Assembly (NCBI RefSeq): GCF_900078195.1
Contig: NZ_FJVE01000006.1
Coordinates: 250,501 to 314,500, forward strand
Length of the DNA stretch: 64,000 bases
Origin: Clostridium sp. Marseille-P299
GTDB taxonomy: Bacteria > Bacillota > Clostridia > Lachnospirales > Lachnospiraceae
Direction of reading: 5' to 3'
Shown: positions 1 to 14,055 of the stretch, one piece after another
Layout of the letters: each line of letters starts with the position of its first letter
How positions within the stretch are numbered: position 1 is the stretch's first letter
Notes under the pieces: model-generated
The model's input: only the letters and a program-made list of their open reading frames with translations
Told to the model about the DNA's origin: nothing
Database searches by the model: none
Position numbers and translations under genes: made by a program

Positions 1-1139
1 CTTCCTTCTTTACCAGTGGAAATAACTCTACCAGCTCTTTCATAAAATTGTGCCAAACGGCTACCTAAATAAGCTGGATAACCTTCTTCACCTGGCATTT
101 CTTCAAGACGACCAGACATTTCACGAAGTGCCTCTGCCCAACGGGATGTAGAATCAGCCATAAGTGCTACGGAATATCCCATATCACGGAAATATTCAGC
201 GATTGTAATACCAACATAGATGGATGCCTCACGTGCAGCAACTGGCATGTCAGATGTATTGGCGATTAATACAGTTCTTTCCATTAAGGAATGACCTGTT
301 TTTGGATCCTTTAACTCTGGGAACTCATTTAATACGTCTGTCATCTCATTTCCACGTTCACCACAACCGATGTAAACTACGATATCAGCTTCTGCCCATT
401 TTGCAAGCTGATGTTGTACAACTGTTTTACCACTACCAAATGGTCCTGGAACTGCTGCAACACCACCTTTAGCAATTGGGAATAACGTATCAATAACACG
501 TTGTCCTGTTACTAATGGCATATCTGGTGATAGTTTTTCTTTATATGGACGGCCAACACGTACTGGCCATTTTTGCATCATTGTAACTTTATGTTCAGTA
601 CCATCCGCTGCTGTTATCACTGCAACTGGATCTTCTATGCGATAATCTCCATCTTCAATGGAAGTTACTTTACCAGAAACACGATGTGGCACCATGATTT
701 TATGAGTAACGATTTCTGTTTCCTCTACTGTACCAATGATGTCTCCAGCTTCAACTTCATCTCCGACATTTACACACTTCTTAAAATTCCAAACAGTTTC
801 TCTCTTTAATGCAGGTAGTTCAACACCTCTTGTTAAACTATTACCCACTGCATTCATGATATCAACCAATGGTCTTTGAATACCATCAAATATACTTCCA
901 ATTAATCCTGGTCCAAGTTCAACGCTAAGTGGTGCACCTGTGGATTCTACTGGTTCCCCTGGTCCTAAGCCAGATGTTTCTTCATAAACCTGAATAGAAG
1001 CTTGGTCACCATGAATTTCTATGATCTCACCGATGAGTCGTTGATTGCTTACACGTACCACGTCAAACATATCTGCATCACGCATACCTTCTGCAATTAC
1101 CAAGGGTCCAGCAACTTTTTTAATTATTCCTGTACTCAT
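1..1139 (-). CDS. ntpA: V-type ATPase catalytic subunit A, 3' end of gene outside window
   Basis: Catalytic A subunit of the V1 head, which couples ATP hydrolysis or synthesis to ion movement through the membrane ring. The minus-strand frame is open from ATG at 1139 to the window edge and encodes 379 residues of a family that is usually near 590. It begins [14 protein letters not shown]. The A-subunit-specific bulge region follows near residues 110-180, and the Walker A loop GPFGSGKT lies near residues 232-239. The gene starts 22 bp after the F subunit stop, and subunits B and D are expected just beyond the left edge. The C-terminal third, including the Walker B surroundings, cannot be judged. 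Confidence 0.97.
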   Translation of the reverse strand, partial: MSTGIIKKVAGPLVIAEGMRDADMFDVVRVSNQRLIGEIIEIHGDQASIQVYEETSGLGPGEPVESTGAPLSVELGPGLIGSIFDGIQRPLVDIMNAVGNSLTRGVELPALKRETVWNFKKCVNVGDEVEAGDIIGTVEETEIVTHKIMVPHRVSGKVTSIEDGDYRIEDPVAVITAADGTEHKVTMMQKWPVRVGRPYKEKLSPDMPLVTGQRVIDTLFPIAKGGVAAVPGPFGSGKTVVQHQLAKWAEADIVVYIGCGERGNEMTDVLNEFPELKDPKTGHSLMERTVLIANTSDMPVAAREASIYVGITIAEYFRDMGYSVALMADSTSRWAEALREMSGRLEEMPGEEGYPAYLGSRLAQFYERAGRVISTGKEG

Positions 1140-1161
1140 TGCATTATTCACCTACTTTTTC

Positions 1162-1488
1162 TTATTTTTCTTCCATGTTGAAAATGATATCGGAACCAAC
1201 GGCTCTCTCCACTGATTTTTTTACATTTAACATACCCTTTCCGGTATTTCCAGATACTCCAGGTATTGGAATGATTGCCGGAAGAGGCTCATTACGATAA
1301 ACATCAATTTCTTCTGAAAGTTCTTCTTGTAATTTCTCTGTTACATATATCACCGCATAAGATTGCCCTACAATCTCACGTAATTTTTTAACTGCGCTCT
1401 CCCTATCACTGACTGGGAAAGTGTCAAGTCCTAATGCAGCGAATCCATATATGCTATCTCGGTCTCCTAAAACTGCTATTTTATACAT
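1162..1488 (-). CDS. ntpG: V-type ATPase subunit F (NtpG-type central stalk)
   Basis: Small central-stalk subunit of 108 aa that binds the rotor D subunit. The opening MYKIAVLGDRDSIYGFAALG is typical of ATP-synt_F: a Rossmann-like fold starting with a beta strand and the GDRDS turn. The start overlaps the 3' end of the C subunit gene by 8 bp (1481-1488), which points to translational coupling. Position between C and A matches the E. hirae ntp order. No key residue appears to be missing. Confidence 0.94.
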   Translation of the reverse strand: MYKIAVLGDRDSIYGFAALGLDTFPVSDRESAVKKLREIVGQSYAVIYVTEKLQEELSEEIDVYRNEPLPAIIPIPGVSGNTGKGMLNVKKSVERAVGSDIIFNMEEK

Positions 1489-2449
1489 ACGAATCCCTAA
1501 TCCTTTCCCTGATGATATCCTCAGAAAGAGAATTTCGTTTACCAGATAAAATAATTCTTACTGTTTTCAACTCGTTATCACGCGCCAGAATATAAGCTGC
1601 CAGTGGTGATACCGTGAAAGGATTGTACTTTTGTGGTCCAATTTTCGCGATTAGCATATTGTCACACCATCGTTCAAAGGAAGATAATGACTCCTTAATC
1701 GCAAAAGAAGCATCCGCGTAAACCGTTGAATTAATATATTCAATGACTGCATCTACATTTTGTAATGCTGCATCGATTAATGATTCAAGATTAAGGGTTT
1801 CACATTCTGTCATTGCACGCAAATAAAACTCTTTGCTTTTATTCGTATTACATCCTCGAATTGCAATCTTTATGTTTGCTACAGCAACTTTAAGCTCCGC
1901 ATATAATGATAAAAGTTCATTCTTAGAAGACTTTCCAGCCTTATAAATTGCTTCTAGTGCACCTTTATCAATGATCATATCGCATAATTGCCCATCACCT
2001 GTATGTAATAAAGCTTCGTATGCTTCTTTTCCACAATCTCTCATACGTTCTGGAAGTATGGAAAAATCATGTTGCATCACCGCTTCATTTATTAAAGATG
2101 CTGATACTGTACCATGGGATATAAATATATTTGGTACCTCAACCTTTTGATATGCTTGCTTAATTGCAGCCTTTAAATTATGGAAATCATTTTCATATAA
2201 AAACACATCAAAAACTGACATATCCTCAACAAGTTCTTCTATGAGATCCCAAGTTTTCTTATGTTCAAAACTAATGATATCTGAAGAATCTTCTTGCTCT
2301 TTACTTCCCCATCCCATATCAAACAGCAGATTCATACATTCTTTATAATCTTTGCATAACAGTAATTGTTCAAAATCTTTCTTGCTTAACAAGGACAGCT
2401 CTTTGGAACGGATTCGTGCGACTGCATAGGTATACTGATTATCAGCCAT
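1481..2449 (-). CDS. ntpC: V-type ATPase subunit C (d-type socket)
   Basis: 322-aa C/d subunit that links the rotor stalk to the K ring. The N-terminus YTYAVARIRSKELSLLSK is characteristic of vATP-synt_AC39; the rest is acidic and predicted all helical. The length is near the usual 330 residues. An AGAGGTAGAGAG ribosome site precedes ATG at 2449. The gene lies between E and F, overlapping F by 8 bp, and is part of the same minus-strand operon. Confidence 0.94.
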   Translation of the reverse strand: MADNQYTYAVARIRSKELSLLSKKDFEQLLLCKDYKECMNLLFDMGWGSKEQEDSSDIISFEHKKTWDLIEELVEDMSVFDVFLYENDFHNLKAAIKQAYQKVEVPNIFISHGTVSASLINEAVMQHDFSILPERMRDCGKEAYEALLHTGDGQLCDMIIDKGALEAIYKAGKSSKNELLSLYAELKVAVANIKIAIRGCNTNKSKEFYLRAMTECETLNLESLIDAALQNVDAVIEYINSTVYADASFAIKESLSSFERWCDNMLIAKIGPQKYNPFTVSPLAAYILARDNELKTVRIILSGKRNSLSEDIIRERIRDSYV

Positions 2450-2494
2450 CTCTCTACCTCTTTCTTTTATAGAAAGGTTCTTTCCTACTTCATA

Positions 2495-3088
2495 TTAGAA
2501 TAAAACGGAACCAACCTTGTCAATCAAGTTTTCTCTCTCTGCTAAAAATAATGCTTCAAAAGAACAATTCTCTTCTACCTCGCCGTAGGATAGAATAAAT
2601 CCACCATTTATTTCTCTATTGTTATTTGATATTTTTAATGTTGCACCCTCTTTATCTGCTAATGCAGCATTGATTAATTCTTCAAAGTTATTCGGTAAAC
2701 GTTTTTTATCTTCACTTGAAAACATAATCTCTCCAGGAAGAGGCTCTGCATATTTTTTTATCATTGTAACAAGGATTTCGAAATATTGATCGGCAGGCAA
2801 TTGCTTTAATTGCTCCATTGCTTTCATTAAAATATGTTCAATTGCTTCTTGTTTTGAGCGAAGTAATAATTTCTTTTCTTCTAGCTCAGCTGCCGATTTT
2901 GCACGACTTAAAAGAATTTTTACTTCTTCTTTTGATTTCATTGCAATATCAGCACATCGTTTTTCACCTTCTATTTTAGCATCTGCAAGGATTTTGTTTT
3001 TCGCTTCCCTAGCCTCATTCAGTGTTTTAGTGGCATTTTTAGAAGCTTCCTCGTCAATATGCTTCAATATATTCTCGAGTCCTGTCAT
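2495..3088 (-). CDS. ntpE: V-type ATPase subunit E (peripheral stalk)
   Basis: 197-aa peripheral stalk subunit. The first ~100 residues are a charged, Ala/Lys/Glu-rich helix expected to pair with the G/H-type subunit encoded at 5640. The C-terminal globular part contains NNREINGGFILSYGEVEENC, matching the vATP-synt_E signature around GGF. A TAGGAG ribosome site lies just upstream of ATG at 3088. The gene is 25 bp downstream of ntpK. Confidence 0.93.
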   Translation of the reverse strand: MTGLENILKHIDEEASKNATKTLNEAREAKNKILADAKIEGEKRCADIAMKSKEEVKILLSRAKSAAELEEKKLLLRSKQEAIEHILMKAMEQLKQLPADQYFEILVTMIKKYAEPLPGEIMFSSEDKKRLPNNFEELINAALADKEGATLKISNNNREINGGFILSYGEVEENCSFEALFLAERENLIDKVGSVLF

Positions 3089-3113
3089 AATAAGTTCTCC
3101 TAACTATTATATA

Positions 3114-5598
<2,485 letters not shown>

Positions 5599-5639
5599 AA
5601 CAATTCACCCCCTTATAAATGTTTCATTCTTTTCCTTTG

Positions 5640-5951
5640 TTAGCCTACAAGTTCAGAGATTACCAATTGAATTGCATTTTCCTCTTTTTGATTTAACAAT
5701 TCTTTTTGTAATGCAATTTCTTTCTCAGCCCTTGTTCTCGCTTCCTGCATCATAACTTCTCCCTGCCTCAAAGCCTCATCACTTGCTTTTTTAGCATCAG
5801 CCAAGGATTTTTTAGTCATAGCAGAAATAATTTCTTTTGCTTCCTTTTCTGCTGCCGCTATCAATTCCTTTGCCTCACTTACAGCTTGTTTCTCCTGCTG
5901 TTCTGCAATAAGCTCTGCATGCCTAACTGCTTGAATTGTTTCTTGCGCCAT
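5640..5951 (-). CDS. ntpF: V-type ATPase G/H-type peripheral stalk subunit
   Basis: First gene of the V-ATPase operon. ATG at 5951 is chosen because AAGGGAG lies 8 nt upstream; an in-frame GTG at 5969 would place the ribosome site inside the gene. The product is about 103 aa, starting MAQETIQAVRHAELIAEQQ, and is almost entirely an Ala/Glu/Lys-rich amphipathic helix, as expected for the right-handed coiled-coil partner of subunit E. Such sequences diverge fast, so the call rests on composition, length and position. Confidence 0.9.
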   Translation of the reverse strand: MAQETIQAVRHAELIAEQQEKQAVSEAKELIAAAEKEAKEIISAMTKKSLADAKKASDEALRQGEVMMQEARTRAEKEIALQKELLNQKEENAIQLVISELVG

Positions 5952-6097
5952 GTAATCACTCCCTTGCACTTTATTTTATATAAATGTATCAATCAATTAA
6001 GATTGAACCTTTATATCCACTAATGAAACAGCTTTTTCTTCTCTCTTCCTTGACCTAAATAAAACATAATAATTAGAATCATTCCTAGATAAGTTTT

Positions 6098-6126
6098 ATT
6101 ATACAATATTTATAAATTGTTTGTAA
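6098..6126 (-). promoter_or_regulatory. Candidate sigma-A promoter of the V-ATPase operon
   Basis: On the minus strand TTACAA (6121-6126) and TATAAT (6098-6103) are separated by exactly 17 bp. The -10 box is perfect and the -35 is weak. It lies about 150 bp upstream of ntpF. Confidence 0.5.
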
Positions 6127-6225
6127 TTGTTACACCGTAAGTTTAGCGACATCTTAACAATATATTGCATATTTAACATAATTTTCTAAAAATATGAGTA
6201 AGAAATAAGTCTATTATCCTATTAA

Positions 6226-6275
6226 CAAAAAACACAAGATAGTCGACATGAATTGTCTAATACCTTGTGTTTATT
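6226..6275 (-). terminator. Intrinsic terminator downstream of enolase
   Basis: Inverted repeat AACACAAG(G/A)TA with TATCTTGTGTT followed on the minus strand by a run of six T. It lies about 75 bp downstream of the eno stop. The plus-strand side is also T-rich, so it could act in both directions. Confidence 0.75.
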
Positions 6276-6346
6276 TTAAAATGTATAACTCGATAGATTC
6301 TACTTTAAATAAATTAAATTTTTATTTTTATTTATAATTGTATTTA

Positions 6347-7687
<1,341 letters not shown>

Positions 7688-7726
7688 TCACCTGCAAAAG
7701 TAGTTAGTTTGTGCTAACTTTAGTTA

Positions 7727-7755
7727 ATATTACCACAATTTCATTTTAAAGTCAA
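7727..7755 (-). promoter_or_regulatory. Sigma-A promoter of enolase
   Basis: TTGACT (7750-7755) and TAATAT (7727-7732) on the minus strand with a 17-bp spacer. The predicted leader is about 85 nt and contains a small hairpin with AAGTTAG and CTAACT arms. Confidence 0.7.
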
Positions 7756-7896
7756 TAAAGAGAAACATACTCTTGCAGATAATAAATATAAGTTTTAATT
7801 AGCTCTAATTAAGATAAAAATCTACTTTATTCTGAATAAGCTAAAATTAATTATACCTATTAACATTTAATACTAATATGTATCTAATATATAAAA

Positions 7897-7958
7897 GGCC
7901 ACAGATATTTCGCTTTTTTATCTAGCGTGACCCCATAAAAAAGCGAAATACAGTGACC
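7897..7958 (-). terminator. Long-stem terminator after the DUF1858 gene
   Basis: Near-perfect inverted repeat: arms 7897-7921 and 7935-7958 share the core ATTTCGCTTTTTTAT and its complement, with an outer GGCCACAG / CTGTGACC pairing. On the minus strand the stem is followed by TTTTATAT. It ends the hemerythrin-DUF1858 transcript just 9 bp past the stop. Confidence 0.8.
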
Positions 7959-7966
7959 TATTATTA

Positions 7967-8158
7967 CTATTTTAATAATGAATTAATTTTTTCTACTAAT
8001 TCATCTACATTGATACCATGTACCATACATGCTTCTTCTAAAGATTCCATTTGTGACGATGGGCATCCAAGACAATGCATACCACTTTGTAGTAATAATG
8101 GAGGAATCTCTTCATGCAATCCTAAAATTTCACCAATTTTCATACTTTTGTCTACCAT
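7967..8158 (-). CDS. DUF1858 (hybrid-cluster-protein-associated redox disulfide) protein
   Basis: 63-aa stand-alone DUF1858 domain. The family core is visible: MKIGEILGLHEEIPPLLLQS followed by GMHCLGCPSS, whose CxxC pair is the predicted redox-active disulfide, then EACMVHGINVDELVEKIN. It begins 3 bp after the hemerythrin stop, so the two are almost certainly co-translated. DUF1858-like N-terminal domains occur fused to hemerythrin domains in RIC/ScdA-type proteins, so this pair could be a split version (inference). Confidence 0.88.
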   Translation of the reverse strand: MVDKSMKIGEILGLHEEIPPLLLQSGMHCLGCPSSQMESLEEACMVHGINVDELVEKINSLLK

Positions 8159-8161
8159 AAT

Positions 8162-8743
8162 TTATTTCTCCTTGTATTTTTCTTCTAATCTTTGCAATAA
8201 GTCTAAATATTTTTCTTGTACTCCCGCTTCTTTTGCATCTTCTTCGAATTTCTCGGAAAGTTTATTAACTTTGTCCAATATTTCCTTAGATAAGTGTTTT
8301 GCACCATAAGTATAAACCACTTCATCTTCTTTTGCGATATGGCGGGTAATATGATGTGTATATGAAATAACATTTGAAATCACATCTAATTTACTTTCCT
8401 CATCGCCTTCTTTTACACGTGCAAGTGCATCCTTTAATTCTGACATATATAATCTTCCATAGTCATGTTCCACAAGCATTCCATGTGTAATTAGGTTTTC
8501 ACCAATTCGCCCTAAATGTTCCTGCATTTCTGCGAAAAGGAATTTTTCTTCTTTTCCATGATGATGCGTATCCGCATAATTTTTTATAAAATCGATAATT
8601 TCATAAAATTCATCATAGTTTATTTCTTTTCCCTTTAAAATGCCAAAGCAAATGGTACGAATTACTTTACACATACGTAAGATATTCTGATGTTCCTCCA
8701 TCATTATCTCAATACTATTGACATTTTCAGTCATATTTTCCAT
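8162..8743 (-). CDS. Hemerythrin-domain (HHE) protein
   Basis: 193-aa four-helix hemerythrin-like protein expected to bind a di-iron centre. Candidate ligands are His18 (MEEHQN), His60-62 with Glu66 (HHHGKEEKFLF), His87 and His93, then His131, His135 and Glu139 (HHITRHIAKEDEVVY). No membrane or signalling domain is fused. A strong AGGAGG site precedes ATG. Roles of the family include O2 or NO sensing and repair of damaged Fe-S centres; the adjoining DUF1858 gene favours a redox or repair role (inference). Confidence 0.9.
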   Translation of the reverse strand: MENMTENVNSIEIMMEEHQNILRMCKVIRTICFGILKGKEINYDEFYEIIDFIKNYADTHHHGKEEKFLFAEMQEHLGRIGENLITHGMLVEHDYGRLYMSELKDALARVKEGDEESKLDVISNVISYTHHITRHIAKEDEVVYTYGAKHLSKEILDKVNKLSEKFEEDAKEAGVQEKYLDLLQRLEEKYKEK

Positions 8744-8968
8744 TGATACATATCCTCCTTAATAAATTTATTATTTGCCAATCTCTCGTATTTTACACTC
8801 CAAAATCCATCTGTAAAACAAATATGATTGGATACTTAAATATATTTTATAAATAATGTGATGCTTTTTACAATTACTTTTACTTTTTATAAATACATTA
8901 TACCTATTTTCGTTTTGCAAAATGTAGCTTTGGATACATTATGTCAAAATAATTCATTTTTAAGAAAG
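8744..8968. other. Intergenic region upstream of hemerythrin
   Basis: AT-rich sequence between the hemerythrin start and the tandem repeat array. It should contain the promoter of the hemerythrin operon, but I could not pick a convincing -35/-10 pair. Confidence 0.4.
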
Positions 8969-9224
8969 GAAGTTTGTAATCTGAGCAATTAATTTAAAAA
9001 GAGATTTCATTCTAGGTAATTAATTTAAAAGAAGTTTCACTCTGGATAATTTATTTAAAAAGAAGTTTATATTCTGGATAATTAATCTTAAAAAGAAGTT
9101 TACACCTCGGGTAATTAATTTAAAAAAGAAGTTTGCACTCTGGATAATTAATCTAAAAATGAAGTTTGCACTCTGGATAATTTATTTAAAGAAGAGACTT
9201 TCACTTTGAACAATTAATTAAAAA
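8969..9224. repeat. Tandem array of eight ~32-bp units (ninth unit is the terminator arm)
   Basis: Eight imperfect direct repeats of 30-34 bp start at 8969, 9001, 9031, 9062, 9095, 9128, 9161 and 9191. The unit begins GAAGTTTGCACTCTGGATAA and ends with an AATTAATTTAAAAA-like stretch. A ninth copy at 9225 forms one arm of the arabinofuranosidase terminator. On the minus strand each unit presents a copy of the terminator 3' arm followed by a T run. No open frame runs through it. Confidence 0.9.
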
Positions 9225-9262
9225 GAAGTTTGTAATCTAGGCAATTAAAGACTACAAACTTC
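9225..9262 (-). terminator. Terminator of the arabinofuranosidase gene
   Basis: Perfect 10-bp arms GAAGTTTGTA (9225-9234) and TACAAACTTC (9253-9262) around an 18-nt loop. On the minus strand the stem is followed by a T5 run. The plus-strand left arm is the last unit of the adjacent array. Confidence 0.8.
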
Positions 9263-9292
9263 AGTTAATTAATAAAACTCAGGAACGTGTTC

Positions 9293-10891
<1,599 letters not shown>

Positions 10892-10947
10892 TTAAATTGA
10901 CTTTTTCTCCGATTTCAATTAAGGTTATCCATATAACAATATATAAA

Positions 10948-10959
10948 ATTGTATACAAA
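10948..10959. promoter_or_regulatory. TTGTATACAA palindrome between abfA and the AraC gene
   Basis: A perfect 10-bp palindrome TTGTATACAA at 10949-10958 in the divergent promoter region. The same core occurs at 31216 and 57752, also upstream of genes, and is the centre of the Bacillus subtilis GntR operator. Function here is inferred only. Confidence 0.4.
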
Positions 10960-11002
10960 ATGTTAGGATCCATTAAGAACTACTATATAATAGGAGGTTT
11001 CT

Positions 11003-11776
11003 ATGTTTTCCATTAATTACTGTGATTATAACGCCTCAAATGCAGACACTGACCGCATTAATCGTCCACTTGGTAGTGGAGATTATTTATTACTATACTT
11101 TTTAGCACCAATGCGAATCCATATGGAGAATAAAGCAGTGATTGCACCAACAAACTCTTTTATATTATTTTCACCTGGAATGCCTCAAATATATGAAGCT
11201 GTTGATAAATTTAGAAATAGTTATATCCATTTTACAGTGGAGAAAGAACTTATTGAAGAATTACATATCCCACTAAATAAAATCTTTTCCTTACATCACC
11301 CTGCTACGATTAATGAGTTTATTCGCAGAATACAAATTGAGTTTTTTTCCGAAGAGAGACACTCTGATATGCTTTTAGATTCATTCATGAAACAGATGTT
11401 TATTACCATAGAGCGGGAGTTATATCATTCTGAAAAGAATCCGAATATTGATTCCACACTAAAAGAAGAATTTAGAACTGCACGATTAGAAATTTTAACA
11501 CATTCAGAAAAAGATTGGACTACAGAGTCCATGTCTGAACTAGTTCATATTGGTAAAAGTCAATTTTTTTATTATTATAAACTATTTTTTAATAACTCTC
11601 CTAAAGCAGAATTAATAAATGCTAGGATAGAAAAGGCTAAATTTTTACTCACAAACGAAGCCTACCAAGTGAAACAAGTTGCTTCCCTAGTAGGCTTTCA
11701 AAATGTATACCACTTTATTCGATATTTTAAAAAATGCTGTGGATGTACTCCACAACATTTTAGAAAAATGATTTAA
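11003..11776 (+). CDS. AraC-family transcriptional regulator
   Basis: 257-aa regulator. The N-terminal ~140 residues resemble a cupin-type sensor domain (PLGSGDYLLLYFLAPMRI, and FILFSPGMPQIYEA, the usual jelly-roll strand before the linker). The C-terminal two helix-turn-helix motifs run from about residue 165, ending in VASLVGFQNVYHFIRYFKKC and CTPQHFRK. AGGAGG precedes ATG. Divergent placement suggests it controls abfA in response to an arabinose-containing sugar (inference from context). Confidence 0.9.
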   Translation: MFSINYCDYNASNADTDRINRPLGSGDYLLLYFLAPMRIHMENKAVIAPTNSFILFSPGMPQIYEAVDKFRNSYIHFTVEKELIEELHIPLNKIFSLHHPATINEFIRRIQIEFFSEERHSDMLLDSFMKQMFITIERELYHSEKNPNIDSTLKEEFRTARLEILTHSEKDWTTESMSELVHIGKSQFFYYYKLFFNNSPKAELINARIEKAKFLLTNEAYQVKQVASLVGFQNVYHFIRYFKKCCGCTPQHFRKMI

Positions 11777-11795
11777 TTAAAACTAAAACTTTAAA

Positions 11796-12230
11796 TTAGG
11801 AATTAGCTTGCATGCTTTTAATCTTTTCTTTTAATTTCATGTAAGCATCTTCAGGTGACTCAATCTCAAGTACCGTCTCTTCCATCGGGCACATTCCATC
11901 TTTCCTACGATTTTCAATAAATGGAACTAGTGCCCCATATGTAACAATGATTTGTTTCTCTTTAAGCACACTTAGGGCATGTTCACTAATGATGTCTGCA
12001 TATAACTCTTTGATGCCACCTTTTACTAGTAACAAAGCTGCTGCTTTTCCAATTACTTTATCAGCGATATATGCGCCATCAAGCATTTTTTTATTTGTTT
12101 CAAGTAGTTCCATAATCGGAGCAATTCCCTGCTTTTGTGAAGTAAATACCTCTTCATCATTGATACAAACAAATGTATGACTATTATTTTTTAATGTACG
12201 CTTTGCTCTATCTAATAGATTCATTTCCAC
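11796..12230 (-). CDS. DUF1893 protein
   Basis: About 144 aa, matching the DUF1893 family: LLDRAKRTLKNNSHTFVCIN, then GIAPIMELLETNKKMLDGAY and DKVIGKAAALLLVKGGI. I place the start at GTG 12230 because AAAGGA lies 7 nt upstream; ATG at 12224 is the alternative. It overlaps the end of the S-component gene by about 20 bp, so the two are translationally coupled. The family is related to cytidine-deaminase-like folds but has no settled function; pairing with an ECF transporter S component suggests a role with an imported vitamin or base (inference). Confidence 0.85.
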   Translation of the reverse strand: MEMNLLDRAKRTLKNNSHTFVCINDEEVFTSQKQGIAPIMELLETNKKMLDGAYIADKVIGKAAALLLVKGGIKELYADIISEHALSVLKEKQIIVTYGALVPFIENRRKDGMCPMEETVLEIESPEDAYMKLKEKIKSMQANS

Positions 12231-12753
12231 TGATGATTCCTTTCTTAAACTGATATACAATAGCAGGTAATATTACTAGTTGAATTACTATACCTGGGAT
12301 TCCTTTTATCACTGCATCTAAAGCAGCAATCGGTCCTATTTTACTAATACCTAGAATATTCGTTGCAAACCATAAACTGATTGCATACACGATCCTACCT
12401 GCTACCATTGCTATGATTAAAGAACAATAGATTCCAAACTTTCTTTTATAAAATCCAAAGGTTTGATACATAATTCCTGCAAAAAAAGCATAAACAGCAA
12501 GTTCTATCATCATAAATGGAAGTCTTTGCATCGGTGGCATTGCAAGTAAAAGTGAGCTTAAAAGAGGTGTTAATGCACCAACAAGTATCCCAAAATACGG
12601 CCCTAGGACAAATCCACAAAGAATTACCGGAATATGCATTGGTAAGAATATCGCTCCTGCATTCGCTACTCCTGTAAAATGAAATGCTTGTGGCACAATT
12701 AACCCCAACGCCATGAACATGGCCGCATATATTATTTTTTTTGTTTGATTCAT
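12208..12753 (-). CDS. ECF-type transporter substrate-binding (S) component
   Basis: 181-aa membrane protein with about six helices. It shows the S-component layout: short positive N-terminus (MNQTKKIIYAAMFMALG), then FLPMHIPVILCGFVLGPYFG and LLSSLLLAMPPMQRLPFMM, a signature shared by ECF_trnsprt proteins such as ThiW and PanT. ATG at 12753 follows GGAGG by 6 nt; the TTG at 12756 is not needed. The energising EcfA/T genes are not in the window, so it probably shares them. The substrate cannot be told from sequence. Confidence 0.85.
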   Translation of the reverse strand: MNQTKKIIYAAMFMALGLIVPQAFHFTGVANAGAIFLPMHIPVILCGFVLGPYFGILVGALTPLLSSLLLAMPPMQRLPFMMIELAVYAFFAGIMYQTFGFYKRKFGIYCSLIIAMVAGRIVYAISLWFATNILGISKIGPIAALDAVIKGIPGIVIQLVILPAIVYQFKKGIISGNESIR

Positions 12754-12819
12754 CAAAACCTCCGGATTATTTAAATTTATGCGTTAAAATTATAAAGCAA
12801 ATATCTTTCATTATTCACT

Positions 12820-13944
12820 TTATACGGCAAATTCTTTTTCGATTACTGTCATAACTTCACTAATTTTTATTCCTTGTGGACAGACCTTTTCGCATTTTCT
12901 GCATTTTCTGCAGGCATCTGCTTTTATTTCTATAGAGTCATATAATTCTCTTGCTTCTTTCATTGAAGCAGAAGCCGTTTTATTATATGCTTCAAATGTT
13001 TTTGGTATTTGTAATCCAAATGGACATGGCATACAGTACTCACACTTTGTACAAGAAACCAATGCCATTGTATCATAGATTTCTTTTGCGTTAGCAAGCA
13101 TAGCAAGATCTTTCTCTTCAAGCATACCAATTTTAGATCGATTCGCATACTCTAAATTATCAACTGTTTGCTGCATATCACTCATTCCGCTTAGGATAAT
13201 GCTAACTTCCGGACGGTTCCATAGAAAATCAAATGCCCATTCTACTGGCGTTTTACTTTTATCCAATGCTGCTGCTACATTCTTTGGCGGATTTGCAAGC
13301 TTTCCACCAAGCAACGGTTCCATAATTATAATTCCAAGACCTTTAGAAGCTGCATATTCCATCCCCTTTAAAGTGGCTTGATTGTTTACGTCAATATAAT
13401 TCATCTGTATCTGACAAAAGTCCCAAGCGTCTGTACTATCTACTATCGTTTTAAATGCTTCCCAGTTATCATGAAAAGAAAATCCCATATGTTTGATTTT
13501 CCCCTTTTTCTTTGCCTCTATCATCTTCGGAATCAGATTATATTTTAATACGACATTGTTAAAACGTTCCGCACTTAGCGCATGTAATAAATAAAAATCG
13601 ATTGAGTCTATCTCTAATTTATGTAACTGTTCCTCTAACAAACGTTCAAAATCATCCTCGGAATTAATAAGCCATACCGGTGATTTTGTAGCCACAAAGG
13701 CCTTTTCTCTATACCCATCTTTTAATGCTTTCCCCACAGTAATTTCACTCATACCATTATGATACGGATAAGCAGTATCTACATAATTTACGCCTGCGTC
13801 AATTGCAGTTCGAATCATTTTTATCGCTTCTTCTTCATTAATCGTAGCATTACCAGTCTCATCAACAATTACTGGAAGACGCATAGCTCCAAATCCAAGT
13901 GCAGATACTTCTGCACCCGTCTGTCCCATTTTACGATACTTCAT
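12820..13944 (-). CDS. Aldo/keto reductase with C-terminal 2x[4Fe-4S] ferredoxin domain
   Basis: 374 aa. The aldo/keto reductase barrel carries the expected tetrad Asp56, Tyr59 (VDTAYPY), Lys87 (VATKSPVW) and His121 (FYLLHAL). The C-terminal ~90 residues add two cysteine clusters, CTKCEYCMPCPFGLQIP and CRKCRKCEKVCPQGI, for two [4Fe-4S] centres. This YghZ-like/ferredoxin fusion is common in anaerobes; the electron donor and substrate are unknown. The promoter at 14018-14046 sits directly beside an IS256-type insertion. Confidence 0.94.
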   Translation of the reverse strand: MKYRKMGQTGAEVSALGFGAMRLPVIVDETGNATINEEEAIKMIRTAIDAGVNYVDTAYPYHNGMSEITVGKALKDGYREKAFVATKSPVWLINSEDDFERLLEEQLHKLEIDSIDFYLLHALSAERFNNVVLKYNLIPKMIEAKKKGKIKHMGFSFHDNWEAFKTIVDSTDAWDFCQIQMNYIDVNNQATLKGMEYAASKGLGIIIMEPLLGGKLANPPKNVAAALDKSKTPVEWAFDFLWNRPEVSIILSGMSDMQQTVDNLEYANRSKIGMLEEKDLAMLANAKEIYDTMALVSCTKCEYCMPCPFGLQIPKTFEAYNKTASASMKEARELYDSIEIKADACRKCRKCEKVCPQGIKISEVMTVIEKEFAV

Positions 13945-14017
13945 AATTACTACCTTCCTTTCTTCCTTTGATATACAATATATTCCTTAGTAAGAATAAT
14001 TTCTCATTTATATACTA

Positions 14018-14046
14018 ATTATACCATTAGTAAAATATGAATTCAA
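14018..14046 (-). promoter_or_regulatory. Sigma-A promoter of the aldo/keto reductase gene
   Basis: TTGAAT (14041-14046) and TATAAT (14018-14023) on the minus strand, spacer 17 bp. The 8-bp target duplication of the neighbouring insertion sequence starts at 14048, only 2 bp upstream of the -35. Confidence 0.7.
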
Positions 14047-14047
14047 T

Positions 14048-14055
14048 GAATGAAG
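14048..14055. repeat. Target site duplication, left copy
   Basis: GAATGAAG directly abutting the left terminal inverted repeat. It is identical to the right copy at 15381-15388. Confidence 0.95.

Larger units (their letters stand above)
5952..6346. other. Intergenic region: V-ATPase promoter and enolase terminator
   Basis: About 395 bp separate the V-ATPase operon start from the enolase stop, both on the minus strand. It holds a candidate V-ATPase promoter (6098-6126) and the terminator hairpin of the upstream enolase gene (6226-6275). The rest is AT-rich with no open frame of note. The operon leader from the predicted start to ntpF is about 140 nt and shows no obvious riboswitch. Confidence 0.6.

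Noticed and set aside
8969..9262. CRISPR array
   Set aside because: Units are direct repeats with no distinct variable spacers, and no cas genes are present.
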